Below are positions 53,880 through 63,127 of a DNA stretch of 64,000 nt, one piece after another (within the stretch, counting starts at the first letter, position 1; each line of letters begins with the position of its first letter). Both the position numbers and the translations under genes were made by a program. The notes below the pieces were generated by a model. The model did no database searches and was not told where the DNA came from. It saw only the letters and a program-made list of their open reading frames with translations. Source of the stretch: Dyadobacter sp. CY356 (GTDB lineage Bacteria > Bacteroidota > Bacteroidia > Cytophagales > Spirosomataceae); contig NZ_JAJTSZ010000003.1 in NCBI RefSeq assembly GCF_021440195.1, positions 124,001 through 188,000 on the forward strand, in the 5' to 3' direction.

Positions 53880-56321
53880 TTACACTCCCAAAAACTCCAA
53901 ATGTTTCAAAGCAGCCCGTAATTCCGTGTAAGTAACATCTTCACTTAACGCCGCTTTGGCCTCACTTAAAGTAACCTGCTTGTTTTCCATGAAATAATCG
54001 ATCACTTTGTTGATCTTTTCTTTTGGGAAAATATCGAAAATATCCAGTTCGCCGGTGCCGATGTAATGTGCCAGATGTGTTTCAATCGTCGTCACACCAA
54101 AACCTCTTTCTTCTGCAATTTCTTCAACCGTTTTTCCGGAATTGAAAAGATCAAAACTTACTTTTTTTGTATCCGCCTTTTCTTTGGTCAATGTCAGCTG
54201 CGAAGTATTTTTTTCAATCTGATTATCTTCACAATACGTTACGATCATCGTCACCAGCTCCTTCCCAAATTGCCTTACCTTCGTTTTTCCAATGCCTTTT
54301 ACGGCTTCCAGCTCAGCCAGCGTAGTTGGTAATTTTGATACCAATTCCTCCAATGCTTTTTGCGGCAAAATGATGTAAACCGGAACATCCTTTTCTGTGG
54401 CCAGGTTATTCCGCCAGTCGCGAATTGTTTTATATAACTCTGCATTTGGAATATTTTTAAGCGCGGCAGCTGCTTTGGTAACCGGTGTTGCGGTTTTTAT
54501 ACTGACCTTAAAGTCAATTTCGGCATTTGATTTCGCTCGTAAATAAGTAGCAGTATTAAAAATTTCCTTACAAGCCAGCATAACAGATCGCTTGGTGAAA
54601 ACAGCCCGCTGAAAGTTTTCCAAGGCCAGTTCTACTACCTTTTTTACAGCGATGTTATCCACATCAATTTCTAACGCCCGACTTTCCGGATAAATGGATT
54701 GTTCGATTTTATCATAAAAATAAACACATCCTTTTTGGACGCGCGCGTTCAGGTTTTCATTTTCTTCCGGTAGACCGGCTTCAACGAAAAACTGGTTCAG
54801 CTGATTTTTAAACTTATCCGAAACATTAAAAATATCCTGATCTGCTGTGGCCTGAATCAATTTCAAAGTGATACTGACCGATTTATTGATGACATTTTCA
54901 TGTTCCGCAACAACCCGGTTCAGTCTTGAAAAAGCATATTTCATTTCACTGAAATCAAATAATTCAAGTAACAACGAACGCTGAAAATTCATTTTAGAAT
55001 TTGTAAGCTGGTCGCTGTCGGGTTCATTTGCACTGGCATCTTTGGTATAAGCTGCTACGGTTCCATCCGTTTTTACGCTGTTTTGGGAAATCGGCGTGCG
55101 TAAAACCATGCCTTCAAAACTTTTGCAACGGCTCAATGCTACATAAACCTGGCCATGTGCAAAAGAATTGTTCGCGTCAATAATGGCCTTTTCAAATGTC
55201 AGACCCTGACTTTTGTGAATGGTAATTGCCCAGGCGAGTTTTAGTGGATATTGGATAAAACTACCGATAACCTGCTCGTCAATTTCCTTTGTTTGCGGAT
55301 TTAAAGCATATTTAATGTTTTTCCATTCGGCCGGATGTACATCAATTTCAGTATAATCACCTTTGCATTTTACAAAAATGGTGTCGTCGTCGAAACGTGT
55401 AACAGTACCAATTTTTCCATTATAATAAAGCTTGTCACGCGATGAATCATTTTTAACAAACATGACCTGCGACCCAATTTTCAACGCCAGACTTTGTTCA
55501 GTCGGATAAGCAAATTGGGGGAAATCATCATGGATTTGCGCTTCAAAATGCTGTGTTTTGCCTTTCAGTTCATTCAGTTTTTCACTGTTTATTTCCTGGG
55601 CTGTGTTATTGTGGGTCGTTAAAGTGATATAACCTTCATCTTCTGCGGGTTTAAAATTGGGAATGTAACGTTCGTTCAAAGCTGCCAGACTAACTTTATC
55701 GAGCTGATTTTCACGGATTTTATTCAACAGATCAATAAAAAAAGTATCCGATTGGCGGTAAATATGTTTCAGCTCAATCCTGACCGGATCTGTTTGCCGG
55801 AGTGCATTGCTGCTAAAAAAGAAAACGGTATCATAATACGGTTTGAGCATGTTCCATTCTTCATCCTTGATAACAGGAGAAAGCTGATGCAGATCACCGA
55901 TCATAAGCAGTTGCGTTCCGCCAAAAGGCTTATTCCGGTCTTTATATTTTCTTAGGACTTCGTCAATTCCATCCAGCATATCGGCCCGCACCATACTGAT
56001 TTCATCAATCACGAGCAGATCCAGACTTTTGATCAGATTTATTTTTTCCTTGTTAAAACGGCTGTAACGCTGTTCATTCGGATTACTTTCAGGAATATAA
56101 GGACCAAATGGTAACTGGAAAAAAGAATGGATCGTTACACCGCCGGCATTAATTGCAGCAACGCCCGTAGGTGCCACAATCGCCATCCGTTTATGAAGTG
56201 TCTTTTTAAGGTTATGCAAAAAAGTTGTTTTTCCCGTTCCTGCTTTTCCTGTCAAAAAGATGTTTTTATTGGTATTGTGAACGAATTGAGCTGCCAGTTC
56301 GAGTTGTGTGTTTTGCTCCAT
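53880..56321 (-). CDS. PIF1-like helicase with HRDC and C-terminal HTH domains
   Basis: An 813-residue DNA helicase of superfamily 1B. Walker A is LTGKAGTGKTTFLHNL (about 19-34), followed by APTGVAAINAGGVTIHSFFQLPFGP, typical of PIF1. DEISMVRADMLDG is motif II, and AWAITIHKSQGLTFEKAIID with VYVALSRCKSFEGM closes the RecD/PIF1 core (to about 420). An HRDC domain (about 640-715; LPTTLAELEAVKGIGKTKVRQFGKEL) and a helix-turn-helix domain (about 735-810; KTVEEIAEERGFGVTTIETHLAHY) follow. It likely unwinds or resolves DNA structures. The domain set recurs in Bacteroidota. Confidence 0.92.
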   Translation of the reverse strand: MEQNTQLELAAQFVHNTNKNIFLTGKAGTGKTTFLHNLKKTLHKRMAIVAPTGVAAINAGGVTIHSFFQLPFGPYIPESNPNEQRYSRFNKEKINLIKSLDLLVIDEISMVRADMLDGIDEVLRKYKDRNKPFGGTQLLMIGDLHQLSPVIKDEEWNMLKPYYDTVFFFSSNALRQTDPVRIELKHIYRQSDTFFIDLLNKIRENQLDKVSLAALNERYIPNFKPAEDEGYITLTTHNNTAQEINSEKLNELKGKTQHFEAQIHDDFPQFAYPTEQSLALKIGSQVMFVKNDSSRDKLYYNGKIGTVTRFDDDTIFVKCKGDYTEIDVHPAEWKNIKYALNPQTKEIDEQVIGSFIQYPLKLAWAITIHKSQGLTFEKAIIDANNSFAHGQVYVALSRCKSFEGMVLRTPISQNSVKTDGTVAAYTKDASANEPDSDQLTNSKMNFQRSLLLELFDFSEMKYAFSRLNRVVAEHENVINKSVSITLKLIQATADQDIFNVSDKFKNQLNQFFVEAGLPEENENLNARVQKGCVYFYDKIEQSIYPESRALEIDVDNIAVKKVVELALENFQRAVFTKRSVMLACKEIFNTATYLRAKSNAEIDFKVSIKTATPVTKAAAALKNIPNAELYKTIRDWRNNLATEKDVPVYIILPQKALEELVSKLPTTLAELEAVKGIGKTKVRQFGKELVTMIVTYCEDNQIEKNTSQLTLTKEKADTKKVSFDLFNSGKTVEEIAEERGFGVTTIETHLAHYIGTGELDIFDIFPKEKINKVIDYFMENKQVTLSEAKAALSEDVTYTELRAALKHLEFLGV

Positions 56322-56434
56322 GACGGTTATTTGATTCCGGTTATCACATTCTTGTTTACTTTCTCTTTTCTTTAAACGTAATTGCTTACACTTAAAAAAG
56401 AGATTGTTTTTTACCCCTTCACAAATATATCACA

Positions 56435-57838
56435 ATGAAAAACACATTACTATTTACATTCCTAATTCTCATATTTCTTAATTGTTCAGCTCAGGATATT
56501 TCCGGCGAATGGTCAGGAATTCTCAAAGTTCCACGCGGACAGTTAGGACTGGTGCTTCATGTAACAAAGATAAACGGAGGTTATTCGGCCACTTTGGATA
56601 GCCCCAGTCAAGGTGCGAAAGGCATTCCTGTCAATACAGTTGAATACAATAATTCCGTTTTGAAATTTACAATGACAAGCCTAAATGCAGAATATGCAGG
56701 AACATTAGGTGCAGACAATATTTTTAAAGGAATTTTCAAGCAAAACGGCCAGTCTTATCCTTTGGATCTAGGGCGGGGAGCGTTAGAAAAACCGAAACTT
56801 TCCAGACCGCAGGAGCCTGTGAAACCGTATCCATATTATTCCGAGGATGTGAAATTTGATAATGCGAAAGACAAAATAACATTGGCCGGAACGCTTACCC
56901 TACCGGCAAAAGAAGGAAATTTCCCTGCTGTGATATTGATTTCCGGAAGTGGCCCGCAAGACCGGAATGAAGAATTATTAGGTCATAAACCATTTCTTGT
57001 TCTGTCGGATTATCTTACTAAAAATGGTATTGCAGTTTTGAGATATGACGACCGCGGAACTGCGCAGTCAACAGGCGATTTTAACACTGCAATAACCAAA
57101 GATTTTGCCACGGATGCAGAAGCAGCGGTGGCGTATTTAAAAACTAGAAAAGAAATTAACCGAAAGAAAATTGGCCTGATCGGTCATAGTGAAGGTGGTA
57201 TAATAGCTCCTATGATTGCGGCTGGTTCTGATAAGGTTGCTTTTATTGTTTTATTGGCAGGGCCTGGACTTCCCGGCGATGAGCTTTTAATAAAACAAGC
57301 GCATTTAATTTTTAAAGCTAATGGTATTTCTGAAAGTGTTTTAAATGAAATTGACGCATTAAATAAAAAGGGATATGATATCTTAAAAAGTAAATCGGAT
57401 TTTGCTGAAATAAAAAAGGAACTTTTACCCATTATGGATGAGGCCTTTAAATTGCTTCCGGCTAACCAGCAACCACCAGCTGATAAACGAAATGAGTATT
57501 TGATGAAGTCAATAAATCAGATCGCTACGCCTTGGTATCAATTTGTTTTGAGATATAATCCTGCTGAAACTTTGGAAAAAGTAAAATGTCCAGTCCTGGC
57601 ATTAAACGGAGAAAAAGATTTACAAGTGCCTCCAAAAGAGGATTTGGAAGGAATCGGAAGGGCATTAAAAAAAGGAGGAAATAAAAACTTTAAGATTAAG
57701 GAATTGCCAAATCTGAACCATCTTTTTCAGGAATGCACCACAGGTTCACCAACAGAATATGATAAAATTGAGCAAACATTTTCACCGACGGCTTTAACTG
57801 AAATCTCCGACTGGATCAAAATGATCGTTTCAAAATAA
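56435..57838 (+). CDS. Exported alpha/beta hydrolase
   Basis: A 467-residue protein with a signal peptide (MKNTLLFTFLILIFLNCSAQ), a small beta domain (about 22-125; ISGEWSGILKVPRGQLGLVLHV), then an alpha/beta hydrolase domain (about 140-467). The nucleophile elbow is GLIGHSEGGIIAPM (Ser near 251), and the oxyanion segment is VILISGSGPQDRNEE. Catalytic Asp and His are probably in LNGEKDLQVP and LNHLFQEC. Substrate is unknown; relatives are esterases and peptidases. It is followed 7 bp later by a DUF3784 gene on the same strand. Confidence 0.88.
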   Translation: MKNTLLFTFLILIFLNCSAQDISGEWSGILKVPRGQLGLVLHVTKINGGYSATLDSPSQGAKGIPVNTVEYNNSVLKFTMTSLNAEYAGTLGADNIFKGIFKQNGQSYPLDLGRGALEKPKLSRPQEPVKPYPYYSEDVKFDNAKDKITLAGTLTLPAKEGNFPAVILISGSGPQDRNEELLGHKPFLVLSDYLTKNGIAVLRYDDRGTAQSTGDFNTAITKDFATDAEAAVAYLKTRKEINRKKIGLIGHSEGGIIAPMIAAGSDKVAFIVLLAGPGLPGDELLIKQAHLIFKANGISESVLNEIDALNKKGYDILKSKSDFAEIKKELLPIMDEAFKLLPANQQPPADKRNEYLMKSINQIATPWYQFVLRYNPAETLEKVKCPVLALNGEKDLQVPPKEDLEGIGRALKKGGNKNFKIKELPNLNHLFQECTTGSPTEYDKIEQTFSPTALTEISDWIKMIVSK

Positions 57839-57845
57839 TCGGATT

Positions 57846-58229
57846 ATGATAATTCCTGCCATACTTCTATCAGTCGTTTTTATTTCAATGGGATTTCTGG
57901 TGACGAAAGATAACGCCAGATATATTCTTTCGGGCTATAATACGATGTCGGAACAGCAACGGTCGCTGGTAGATATTGATGGTTATTTGCGATTTTTTAA
58001 ACGATTTCATCTGTTTCTGGGAATTTCGGTCTTTGCTCTTGTCATAGGTTTAGGCCTTTTTAACGCGAATTTTGCTGCTGTCATTTTGGGTACATATCCG
58101 TTGTTGGCTTACTGTTATTTTGTATTAAAAGGGAATAGATATTTACCTGATATTAAAAACCGTAAGATCTGGACCAATGTTAAGATGTGGAAAAAAAATC
58201 AATCTTACGAGACCCGGGGCACTAAATAA
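57846..58229 (+). CDS. DUF3784 membrane protein
   Basis: A 127-residue protein with three hydrophobic segments (about 1-20, 55-72 and 77-92). The N-terminal run FISMGFLVTKDNARYILSGYNTMSEQQR is the DUF3784 signature. Function is unknown. It follows the alpha/beta hydrolase gene by 7 bp, so both are probably on one transcript, and a strong terminator follows. Confidence 0.82.
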   Translation: MIIPAILLSVVFISMGFLVTKDNARYILSGYNTMSEQQRSLVDIDGYLRFFKRFHLFLGISVFALVIGLGLFNANFAAVILGTYPLLAYCYFVLKGNRYLPDIKNRKIWTNVKMWKKNQSYETRGTK

Positions 58230-58249
58230 TTTAAAGCTTATAAAAACCA

Positions 58250-58285
58250 AAAAACCACTTGCCGACCATCAACAAGTGGTTTTTA
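58250..58285. terminator. Terminator between DUF3784 and uxaB
   Basis: AAAAAACCACTTG (58250-58261 region) pairs with CAAGTGGTTTTT (58273-58284) around an 11-nt loop. A/T runs on both sides serve the convergent plus-strand DUF3784 and minus-strand uxaB genes. Confidence 0.88.
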
Positions 58286-58300
58286 ATATTACAGATAACG

Positions 58301-59812
58301 CTAATTAATAATTGTTTCTTTCTTTGAAAGCAATTCCAGATTTTCTGTCACTGCCTGACTAAAACCTGGTAGTGAAGTCAGATCAGCTCCCCAAAGTGAA
58401 TCGTCACTCAGAACTTTTTGGACCAGTCCGGATTTAGATTCTGTATTTTCCCATTTCTCTGCAAAGTAAGCTGCTGAATCACAGCGGATCGGGTATAACT
58501 CCCCGTTTCTTTCACCTGAATAAATACCATCTAAAATTTGCGTTGGTTTCATAAATAGTAAAAAAGCGGCAAATCCTTTGGCGAAAAGAACAGGAACCTC
58601 ACTTGATTTCTGATAATGATTTAAAAGCGTAGGTATGTTACGCATCTTCATTTTAGCAGTATACTGAACTGTAATATCGATTAGTTGGTGTCGGATAAAT
58701 GGATTTCTGAAACGATCCAGAACCTGATTCCCAAATTCCTGCGCGCGGGCAGGTTCAACTGTATAGGGAATGGCCGGAGCTAATTCTTTCAGCATAACAT
58801 CCGCGATAAATTCAGATGTTTCCGGATTTTCCATGCTTTCACGAACCGTATTTAATCCATGTAAAAAACACAAACCGGAAGCTAATGTATGGGTACCGTT
58901 AAGCAGACGAAGTTTCAGTTCCCTAAAAAGATCAATATTAGGTTCGATCACGACTCCGTTATCAGCCTGCGCAAAGCTTAGAACAGATTTAACATGTTCA
59001 TCACCTTCAATGGCCCACAAACTATAAACTTCTGAAACAATCAAAAGGTCATCTTTATACCCCGATTTTTCTGATAACTCCGCGACCGTCTCGGCATCAG
59101 GTTTGCCTGGCACAATCCGGTCAACGAGTGAATTGCAGAATTGATTATGCTGTTCAATCCAGTTGATGAAATCATTTCCGAGGTTATGTTCCTGTGCTTG
59201 TTTTAGAACAGTTTCATGCAGTTTCGTACCATTACCAACAATAAGTTCAGTAGGTACGATCACCATTCCGGATTCTTTTGATCCTTTAAAAAATTTAAAA
59301 CGCTCGTATAAAAAAGCTGTTAATTTTCCAGGAAAAGAGGTTGGGGGAGAAGCCTGCAAGTTATCTTCCACAAACTGAATACCAACTTCTGTTGTATTGG
59401 AAATGACGATTTGCATTTCCGGATTATGAGCACATTGCAGAATTTCGGGCCAATGATTACTTGCAGAAAGTGTTCTGCTAATAGCGGTATTGATCACCGT
59501 TTCATCAATATGTTCCCCGTTTTGGATACCTCTGATACCATGAGAAAAAACATTTTTCTGCGTTTCAAAGGCATCAGCACTTCCTTGTGCCGTTGATTTT
59601 ACAACGACAATCCGGCCATTAAAAATATTTTGCTGATTGGCTTTGTTGACGAAATAATCAGGAAGTCCGCGTAAAAGTACGCCTGTACCAAACTGGATTA
59701 TTTTTTCAGGTAAGGCCAAAAGTTTATCTAGGTCGGGATATAATTCAGGATGTTGTTTTAACAATTCGGGAGATAGCTGCGATACGCTCATTTTTCTAAA
59801 TTTCTTGTTCAT
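58301..59812 (-). CDS. uxaB: Tagaturonate reductase
   Basis: Reduces D-tagaturonate to D-altronate with NADH in galacturonate breakdown. The 503-residue mannitol dehydrogenase-type protein has a nucleotide-binding N terminus (IIQFGTGVLLRGLPDYFVNKANQ, about 36-58), VISNTTEVGIQF, CNSLVDRIVPGKPD, and the catalytic-site run LRLLNGTHTLASGLCFLHG (Lys-x-Asn type pattern is partly altered). Met8 is an alternative start. It faces away from the uxuA-eda block and lies about 7 kb off. UxaA, the next enzyme, is not in the window. Confidence 0.92.
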   Translation of the reverse strand: MNKKFRKMSVSQLSPELLKQHPELYPDLDKLLALPEKIIQFGTGVLLRGLPDYFVNKANQQNIFNGRIVVVKSTAQGSADAFETQKNVFSHGIRGIQNGEHIDETVINTAISRTLSASNHWPEILQCAHNPEMQIVISNTTEVGIQFVEDNLQASPPTSFPGKLTAFLYERFKFFKGSKESGMVIVPTELIVGNGTKLHETVLKQAQEHNLGNDFINWIEQHNQFCNSLVDRIVPGKPDAETVAELSEKSGYKDDLLIVSEVYSLWAIEGDEHVKSVLSFAQADNGVVIEPNIDLFRELKLRLLNGTHTLASGLCFLHGLNTVRESMENPETSEFIADVMLKELAPAIPYTVEPARAQEFGNQVLDRFRNPFIRHQLIDITVQYTAKMKMRNIPTLLNHYQKSSEVPVLFAKGFAAFLLFMKPTQILDGIYSGERNGELYPIRCDSAAYFAEKWENTESKSGLVQKVLSDDSLWGADLTSLPGFSQAVTENLELLSKKETIIN

Positions 59813-59846
59813 AAATATGACGCTTTTTCCCGGATCAAACCCCTAA

Positions 59847-59876
59847 AAAAAGAGGCACCTTTTGGGCGCCTCTTTT
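59847..59876 (-). terminator. Terminator after lon
   Basis: AAAAGAGGC (59847-59855) pairs with GCCTCTTTT (59868-59876). The minus strand then enters a T run. It sits 35 nt after the lon stop, before the start of uxaB. Confidence 0.85.
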
Positions 59877-59910
59877 GGGGATAATATGCTGAAATAAATC
59901 AGGTCAACTT

Positions 59911-62433
59911 TTATACGGTTAATGTTACATAACCACTTTCTTCTTTTTCTTTCTTTTCGTCAGGAAAAACAAAAGTTGTGGCGTTTGATACTTTTTCAGG
60001 AAGAAGCGCAATCTCTAACACTTCATCAACTTTATCCACATAATAAAAAGTTAAGCCTTTGATATAGTTGGCCGGTACTTCCTCAACGTCTTTGCGGTTT
60101 TTTGAGCACATGATAATTTCTTTCACACCAGCACGCGTTGCTGCAAGGATCTTTTCTTTGATACCACCCACTGGAAGTACTTTTCCACGTAAAGTAATTT
60201 CACCGGTCATGGCCAAAAACGGACGAATTTTACGCTGCGTAAAAATAGAAGCCATCGAAGTAACCATGGTAATACCAGCAGAAGGACCATCTTTGGGAAC
60301 TGCTCCGGCCGGGACGTGGACATGCAGATCGTAATGATTGAAAAGACGGTAATCAATATCCAGCTTATCAGAATGTGCTTTTAGATAGGAAAGAGCCGTA
60401 ATAGCGGATTCCTTCATGACATCACCCAGTTGTCCTGATAGTGTCAGACTACCTTTTCCGCGGCTTAAACTGGTTTCAATAAACAGGATTTCTCCACCTA
60501 CCGAAGTCCAGGCTAAACCTGTAACCACACCTGCAAAATCGTTGTCCTGATACAGATCTTTATCAAAAACCTCTGCACCAAGGAATTTTTCAACATGTTC
60601 AATTTTTATCGTTTTCGGATATTCCTGATCCATCGCAACGGATTTTGCGATTTTCCGAACCAGCGTTCCTACTTTTTGTTCCAGATTCCGTACACCTGAT
60701 TCACGGGTATAACCTTCGATAACGCGTAACAAAGCTGCATCATCGAACTTCACATCCGTTGCTTTTAAACCGTGATCTTTGCGCTGTTTTGGAACCAGAT
60801 AACGCTTGGCGATCTGCAATTTTTCTTCAATTGTGTAACCCGTCATCTCAATAATTTCCATACGGTCGCGGAGTGCCGGGTGGATTGTATCAAGTGCGTT
60901 GGCAGTGGCTACAAAAAGTACGCGGGAAAGATCGTATTCAACTTCCAGATAGTTATCAGTGAAAGAAGAATTCTGTTCCGGATCCAAAACTTCCAGCAGG
61001 GCAGAAGCAGGATCGCCACGATAATCTGAGCTTACTTTATCAATTTCATCCAGAATGAAAACAGGATTTGCTGAACCTGCTTTTTTGATATTCTGCACTA
61101 TTTTTCCCGGCATTGCGCCAATGTATGTTTTACGATGGCCGCGAATTTCGGCTTCATCATGCACACCACCTAGCGCCATTCTTATATATTCCCGGTTCAG
61201 TGCTTTTGCAATTGATTTTCCAAGGGAAGTTTTACCAACACCGGGAGGACCGTACAAACAAAGGATCGGAGCTTTCAGATTACCTTTCAGTTTCAAAACT
61301 GCCAGATATTCGATGATCCTTTCCTTCACTTTTTCTAAACCGAAGTGGTCTGCGTCCAGCACTTTTTGTGCTCGGACCAGATCAAAATTGTCTTTTGTAT
61401 ATTCACCCCAAGGCAGATCAACCAGTGTTTCAAGGTAATTTAGGGTTACCGGATATTCAGGTGCCATGGGATTGATGCGCTGCAATTTGGCAAGTTCCTT
61501 ATCAAAATGCGCACGAACGGTATCTGACCATTTTTTCAGACTAGCTTTGGCACGGATATCATCCATATCGCGCTCGGGACTATCAATTCCCAGCTCGTCA
61601 TGTAAAACTTTAATTTGCTGACGCAGATAATAATCACGCTGCTGCTGATCAATATCAGAACTTGCTTTGGACTGGATTTCACGCTTTAATTCAAGCATCT
61701 CAATCTCCCGCATCATGTATTGAAGCAAAAGTGTGGCCTGTTTATGACCGTTTCTCTCTTCCAGTAATCTTTGTTTGTCTACTACTTCAACATTAATATT
61801 TGAAGAAAGAAAATGGATCAGGAAAACAGGGCTTTCTATATTATCAAGCGCAATTCTGGCCTCCTGCGGAATTTCCGGATTCAGACGCATAATTTTATGC
61901 GCGCCATCACGAAGTGACTGCAAAAGTGCTTTGGATTCCTTTTTGGTAGGCGCAACAAACGAATCCTCAATAGCCTGAACTTCTGCCGTCAGGTATGGAT
62001 CTTCACTTAAAATCTTTTTTATTTCAAAACGCTGACGTCCCTGAACGATGATCGTGACATTTCCATCCGGAAGCGTGATCATTTTCAGAATATGTGCAAC
62101 CGTTCCGATTTTATGCAGGTCGTCTGCGGTAGGATCTTCTTTATTTGGTTTTGCCTGGGTAACCGCACCTAAAATCCGCATGTTAATATCCGAATTACGG
62201 TATATTTTTTTGACCAGACGGATTGCTTTTTGGCGTACTACGGTAACCGGAATAACCATTCCGGGAAAAAGTACCGTTTGCCTGATTGGCAAAATGGCAA
62301 GTTCATTAGGTACTTCAAAAGGTTCATCAGAGCCCTCGGGACCACCCAGGGGAACAATTTCAAGGCTATCTAAATCCGAATCGGACATAAGCAGCCGACT
62401 ATAGAGGTCAGAAGGTTCAAATTTCATAGGCAT
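59911..62433 (-). CDS. lon: ATP-dependent protease Lon
   Basis: Degrades misfolded and regulatory proteins in the cytoplasm. The 840-residue protein has the N-terminal LON substrate domain (about 40-240; LAILPIRQTVLFPGMVIPV), a coiled linker, an AAA+ module with Walker A GPPGVGKTS (about 393-401) and Walker B VFILDEIDKV, and the C-terminal protease with the Ser-Lys dyad: Ser in KDGPSAGITM (about 717) and Lys in GGIKEKILAA (about 759). The initial acidic stretch (1-35) is longer than in E. coli Lon. No heat-shock element was identified upstream. Confidence 0.97.
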   Translation of the reverse strand: MPMKFEPSDLYSRLLMSDSDLDSLEIVPLGGPEGSDEPFEVPNELAILPIRQTVLFPGMVIPVTVVRQKAIRLVKKIYRNSDINMRILGAVTQAKPNKEDPTADDLHKIGTVAHILKMITLPDGNVTIIVQGRQRFEIKKILSEDPYLTAEVQAIEDSFVAPTKKESKALLQSLRDGAHKIMRLNPEIPQEARIALDNIESPVFLIHFLSSNINVEVVDKQRLLEERNGHKQATLLLQYMMREIEMLELKREIQSKASSDIDQQQRDYYLRQQIKVLHDELGIDSPERDMDDIRAKASLKKWSDTVRAHFDKELAKLQRINPMAPEYPVTLNYLETLVDLPWGEYTKDNFDLVRAQKVLDADHFGLEKVKERIIEYLAVLKLKGNLKAPILCLYGPPGVGKTSLGKSIAKALNREYIRMALGGVHDEAEIRGHRKTYIGAMPGKIVQNIKKAGSANPVFILDEIDKVSSDYRGDPASALLEVLDPEQNSSFTDNYLEVEYDLSRVLFVATANALDTIHPALRDRMEIIEMTGYTIEEKLQIAKRYLVPKQRKDHGLKATDVKFDDAALLRVIEGYTRESGVRNLEQKVGTLVRKIAKSVAMDQEYPKTIKIEHVEKFLGAEVFDKDLYQDNDFAGVVTGLAWTSVGGEILFIETSLSRGKGSLTLSGQLGDVMKESAITALSYLKAHSDKLDIDYRLFNHYDLHVHVPAGAVPKDGPSAGITMVTSMASIFTQRKIRPFLAMTGEITLRGKVLPVGGIKEKILAATRAGVKEIIMCSKNRKDVEEVPANYIKGLTFYYVDKVDEVLEIALLPEKVSNATTFVFPDEKKEKEESGYVTLTV

Positions 62434-62559
62434 TCTGCCATAATGACAGATAATCTTTTCCCAATTTATAAATAATGACTTTCAAATGAAAGGGATAAAT
62501 ACAACAAAATTGCTATGCCAGCCAAATGTTGTCAGGCAAAATGTCAATATTCACCTTTT

Positions 62560-63051
62560 TTAAAGCGTTTGAACGGCTTGTCCTTTTTTGTATAAAAAGG
62601 TTTTTGGTCCGGAAGGAAGTTTCAGATTCATCATATTAACCTGATCATCAAACGTTTCCATTAATATACTATTTTGAAGTTTCCAGCCTTCCGGATTTTC
62701 CGAAAATGGAATTTCAAGATAGATCCAGGTTGCATCAGCTTCTTCTTCTTTGCCAACATACTGGATTTCTGCTTTTCTCTGTGCGTTGCTCAGGGCAAAG
62801 TGTTTGCGGATATAATGCTCAACAAAGGAATTATTCTGATCATTATTTTTGATCGTGAAAACACGTTTATTGTTATCTTCTGAAAGCCCTTTTTCCAGAT
62901 CATCCGTAAAAATACGAATACTTATTTCAAAGGTTTTCGCAGGCTTGTCATACTTCATTTGCGTTACGCTTACATGATACTGATGTTTGGGCGCAAAAGA
63001 GCTTGTGAGCCAGAAAATAAGGAGCAGAAAAGTGAGACGGGTGATCTTCAA
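62560..63051 (-). CDS. DUF6702 family exported protein
   Basis: A 163-residue protein with a signal peptide (about 1-20, ending SSFAP). The opening KHQYHVSVTQMKYDKPAKTFEISIRIFTDDLEKGL and closing FDDQVNMMNLKLPSGPKTFLYKKGQ are features of DUF6702, a Bacteroidota envelope family of unknown role. The start at 63051 is preferred. It follows rseP on the same strand with a 76-bp gap that contains a strong 14-bp hairpin. Confidence 0.85.
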   Translation of the reverse strand: MKITRLTFLLLIFWLTSSFAPKHQYHVSVTQMKYDKPAKTFEISIRIFTDDLEKGLSEDNNKRVFTIKNNDQNNSFVEHYIRKHFALSNAQRKAEIQYVGKEEEADATWIYLEIPFSENPEGWKLQNSILMETFDDQVNMMNLKLPSGPKTFLYKKGQAVQTL

Positions 63052-63085
63052 TGCAAACTTGTAAGAAGATGAGGATAATTTATAA

Positions 63086-63118
63086 CATTGACCGGCTTAC
63101 AGCATAAGCCGGTCAATG
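63086..63118. terminator. Perfect hairpin between rseP and the DUF6702 gene
   Basis: CATTGACCGGCTTA (63086-63099) and TAAGCCGGTCAATG (63105-63118) form a 14-bp perfect stem with a 5-nt loop, 9 nt after the rseP stop. The minus-strand tail is not a strong T run, so it may stabilise the mRNA end or terminate only partly. Confidence 0.6.
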
Positions 63119-63127
63119 AAGAATATT

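Noticed and set aside
59911-62433. Long antisense ORFs in lon, valS and uxaB
   Set aside because: These are shadow frames of well-supported genes with no independent support.
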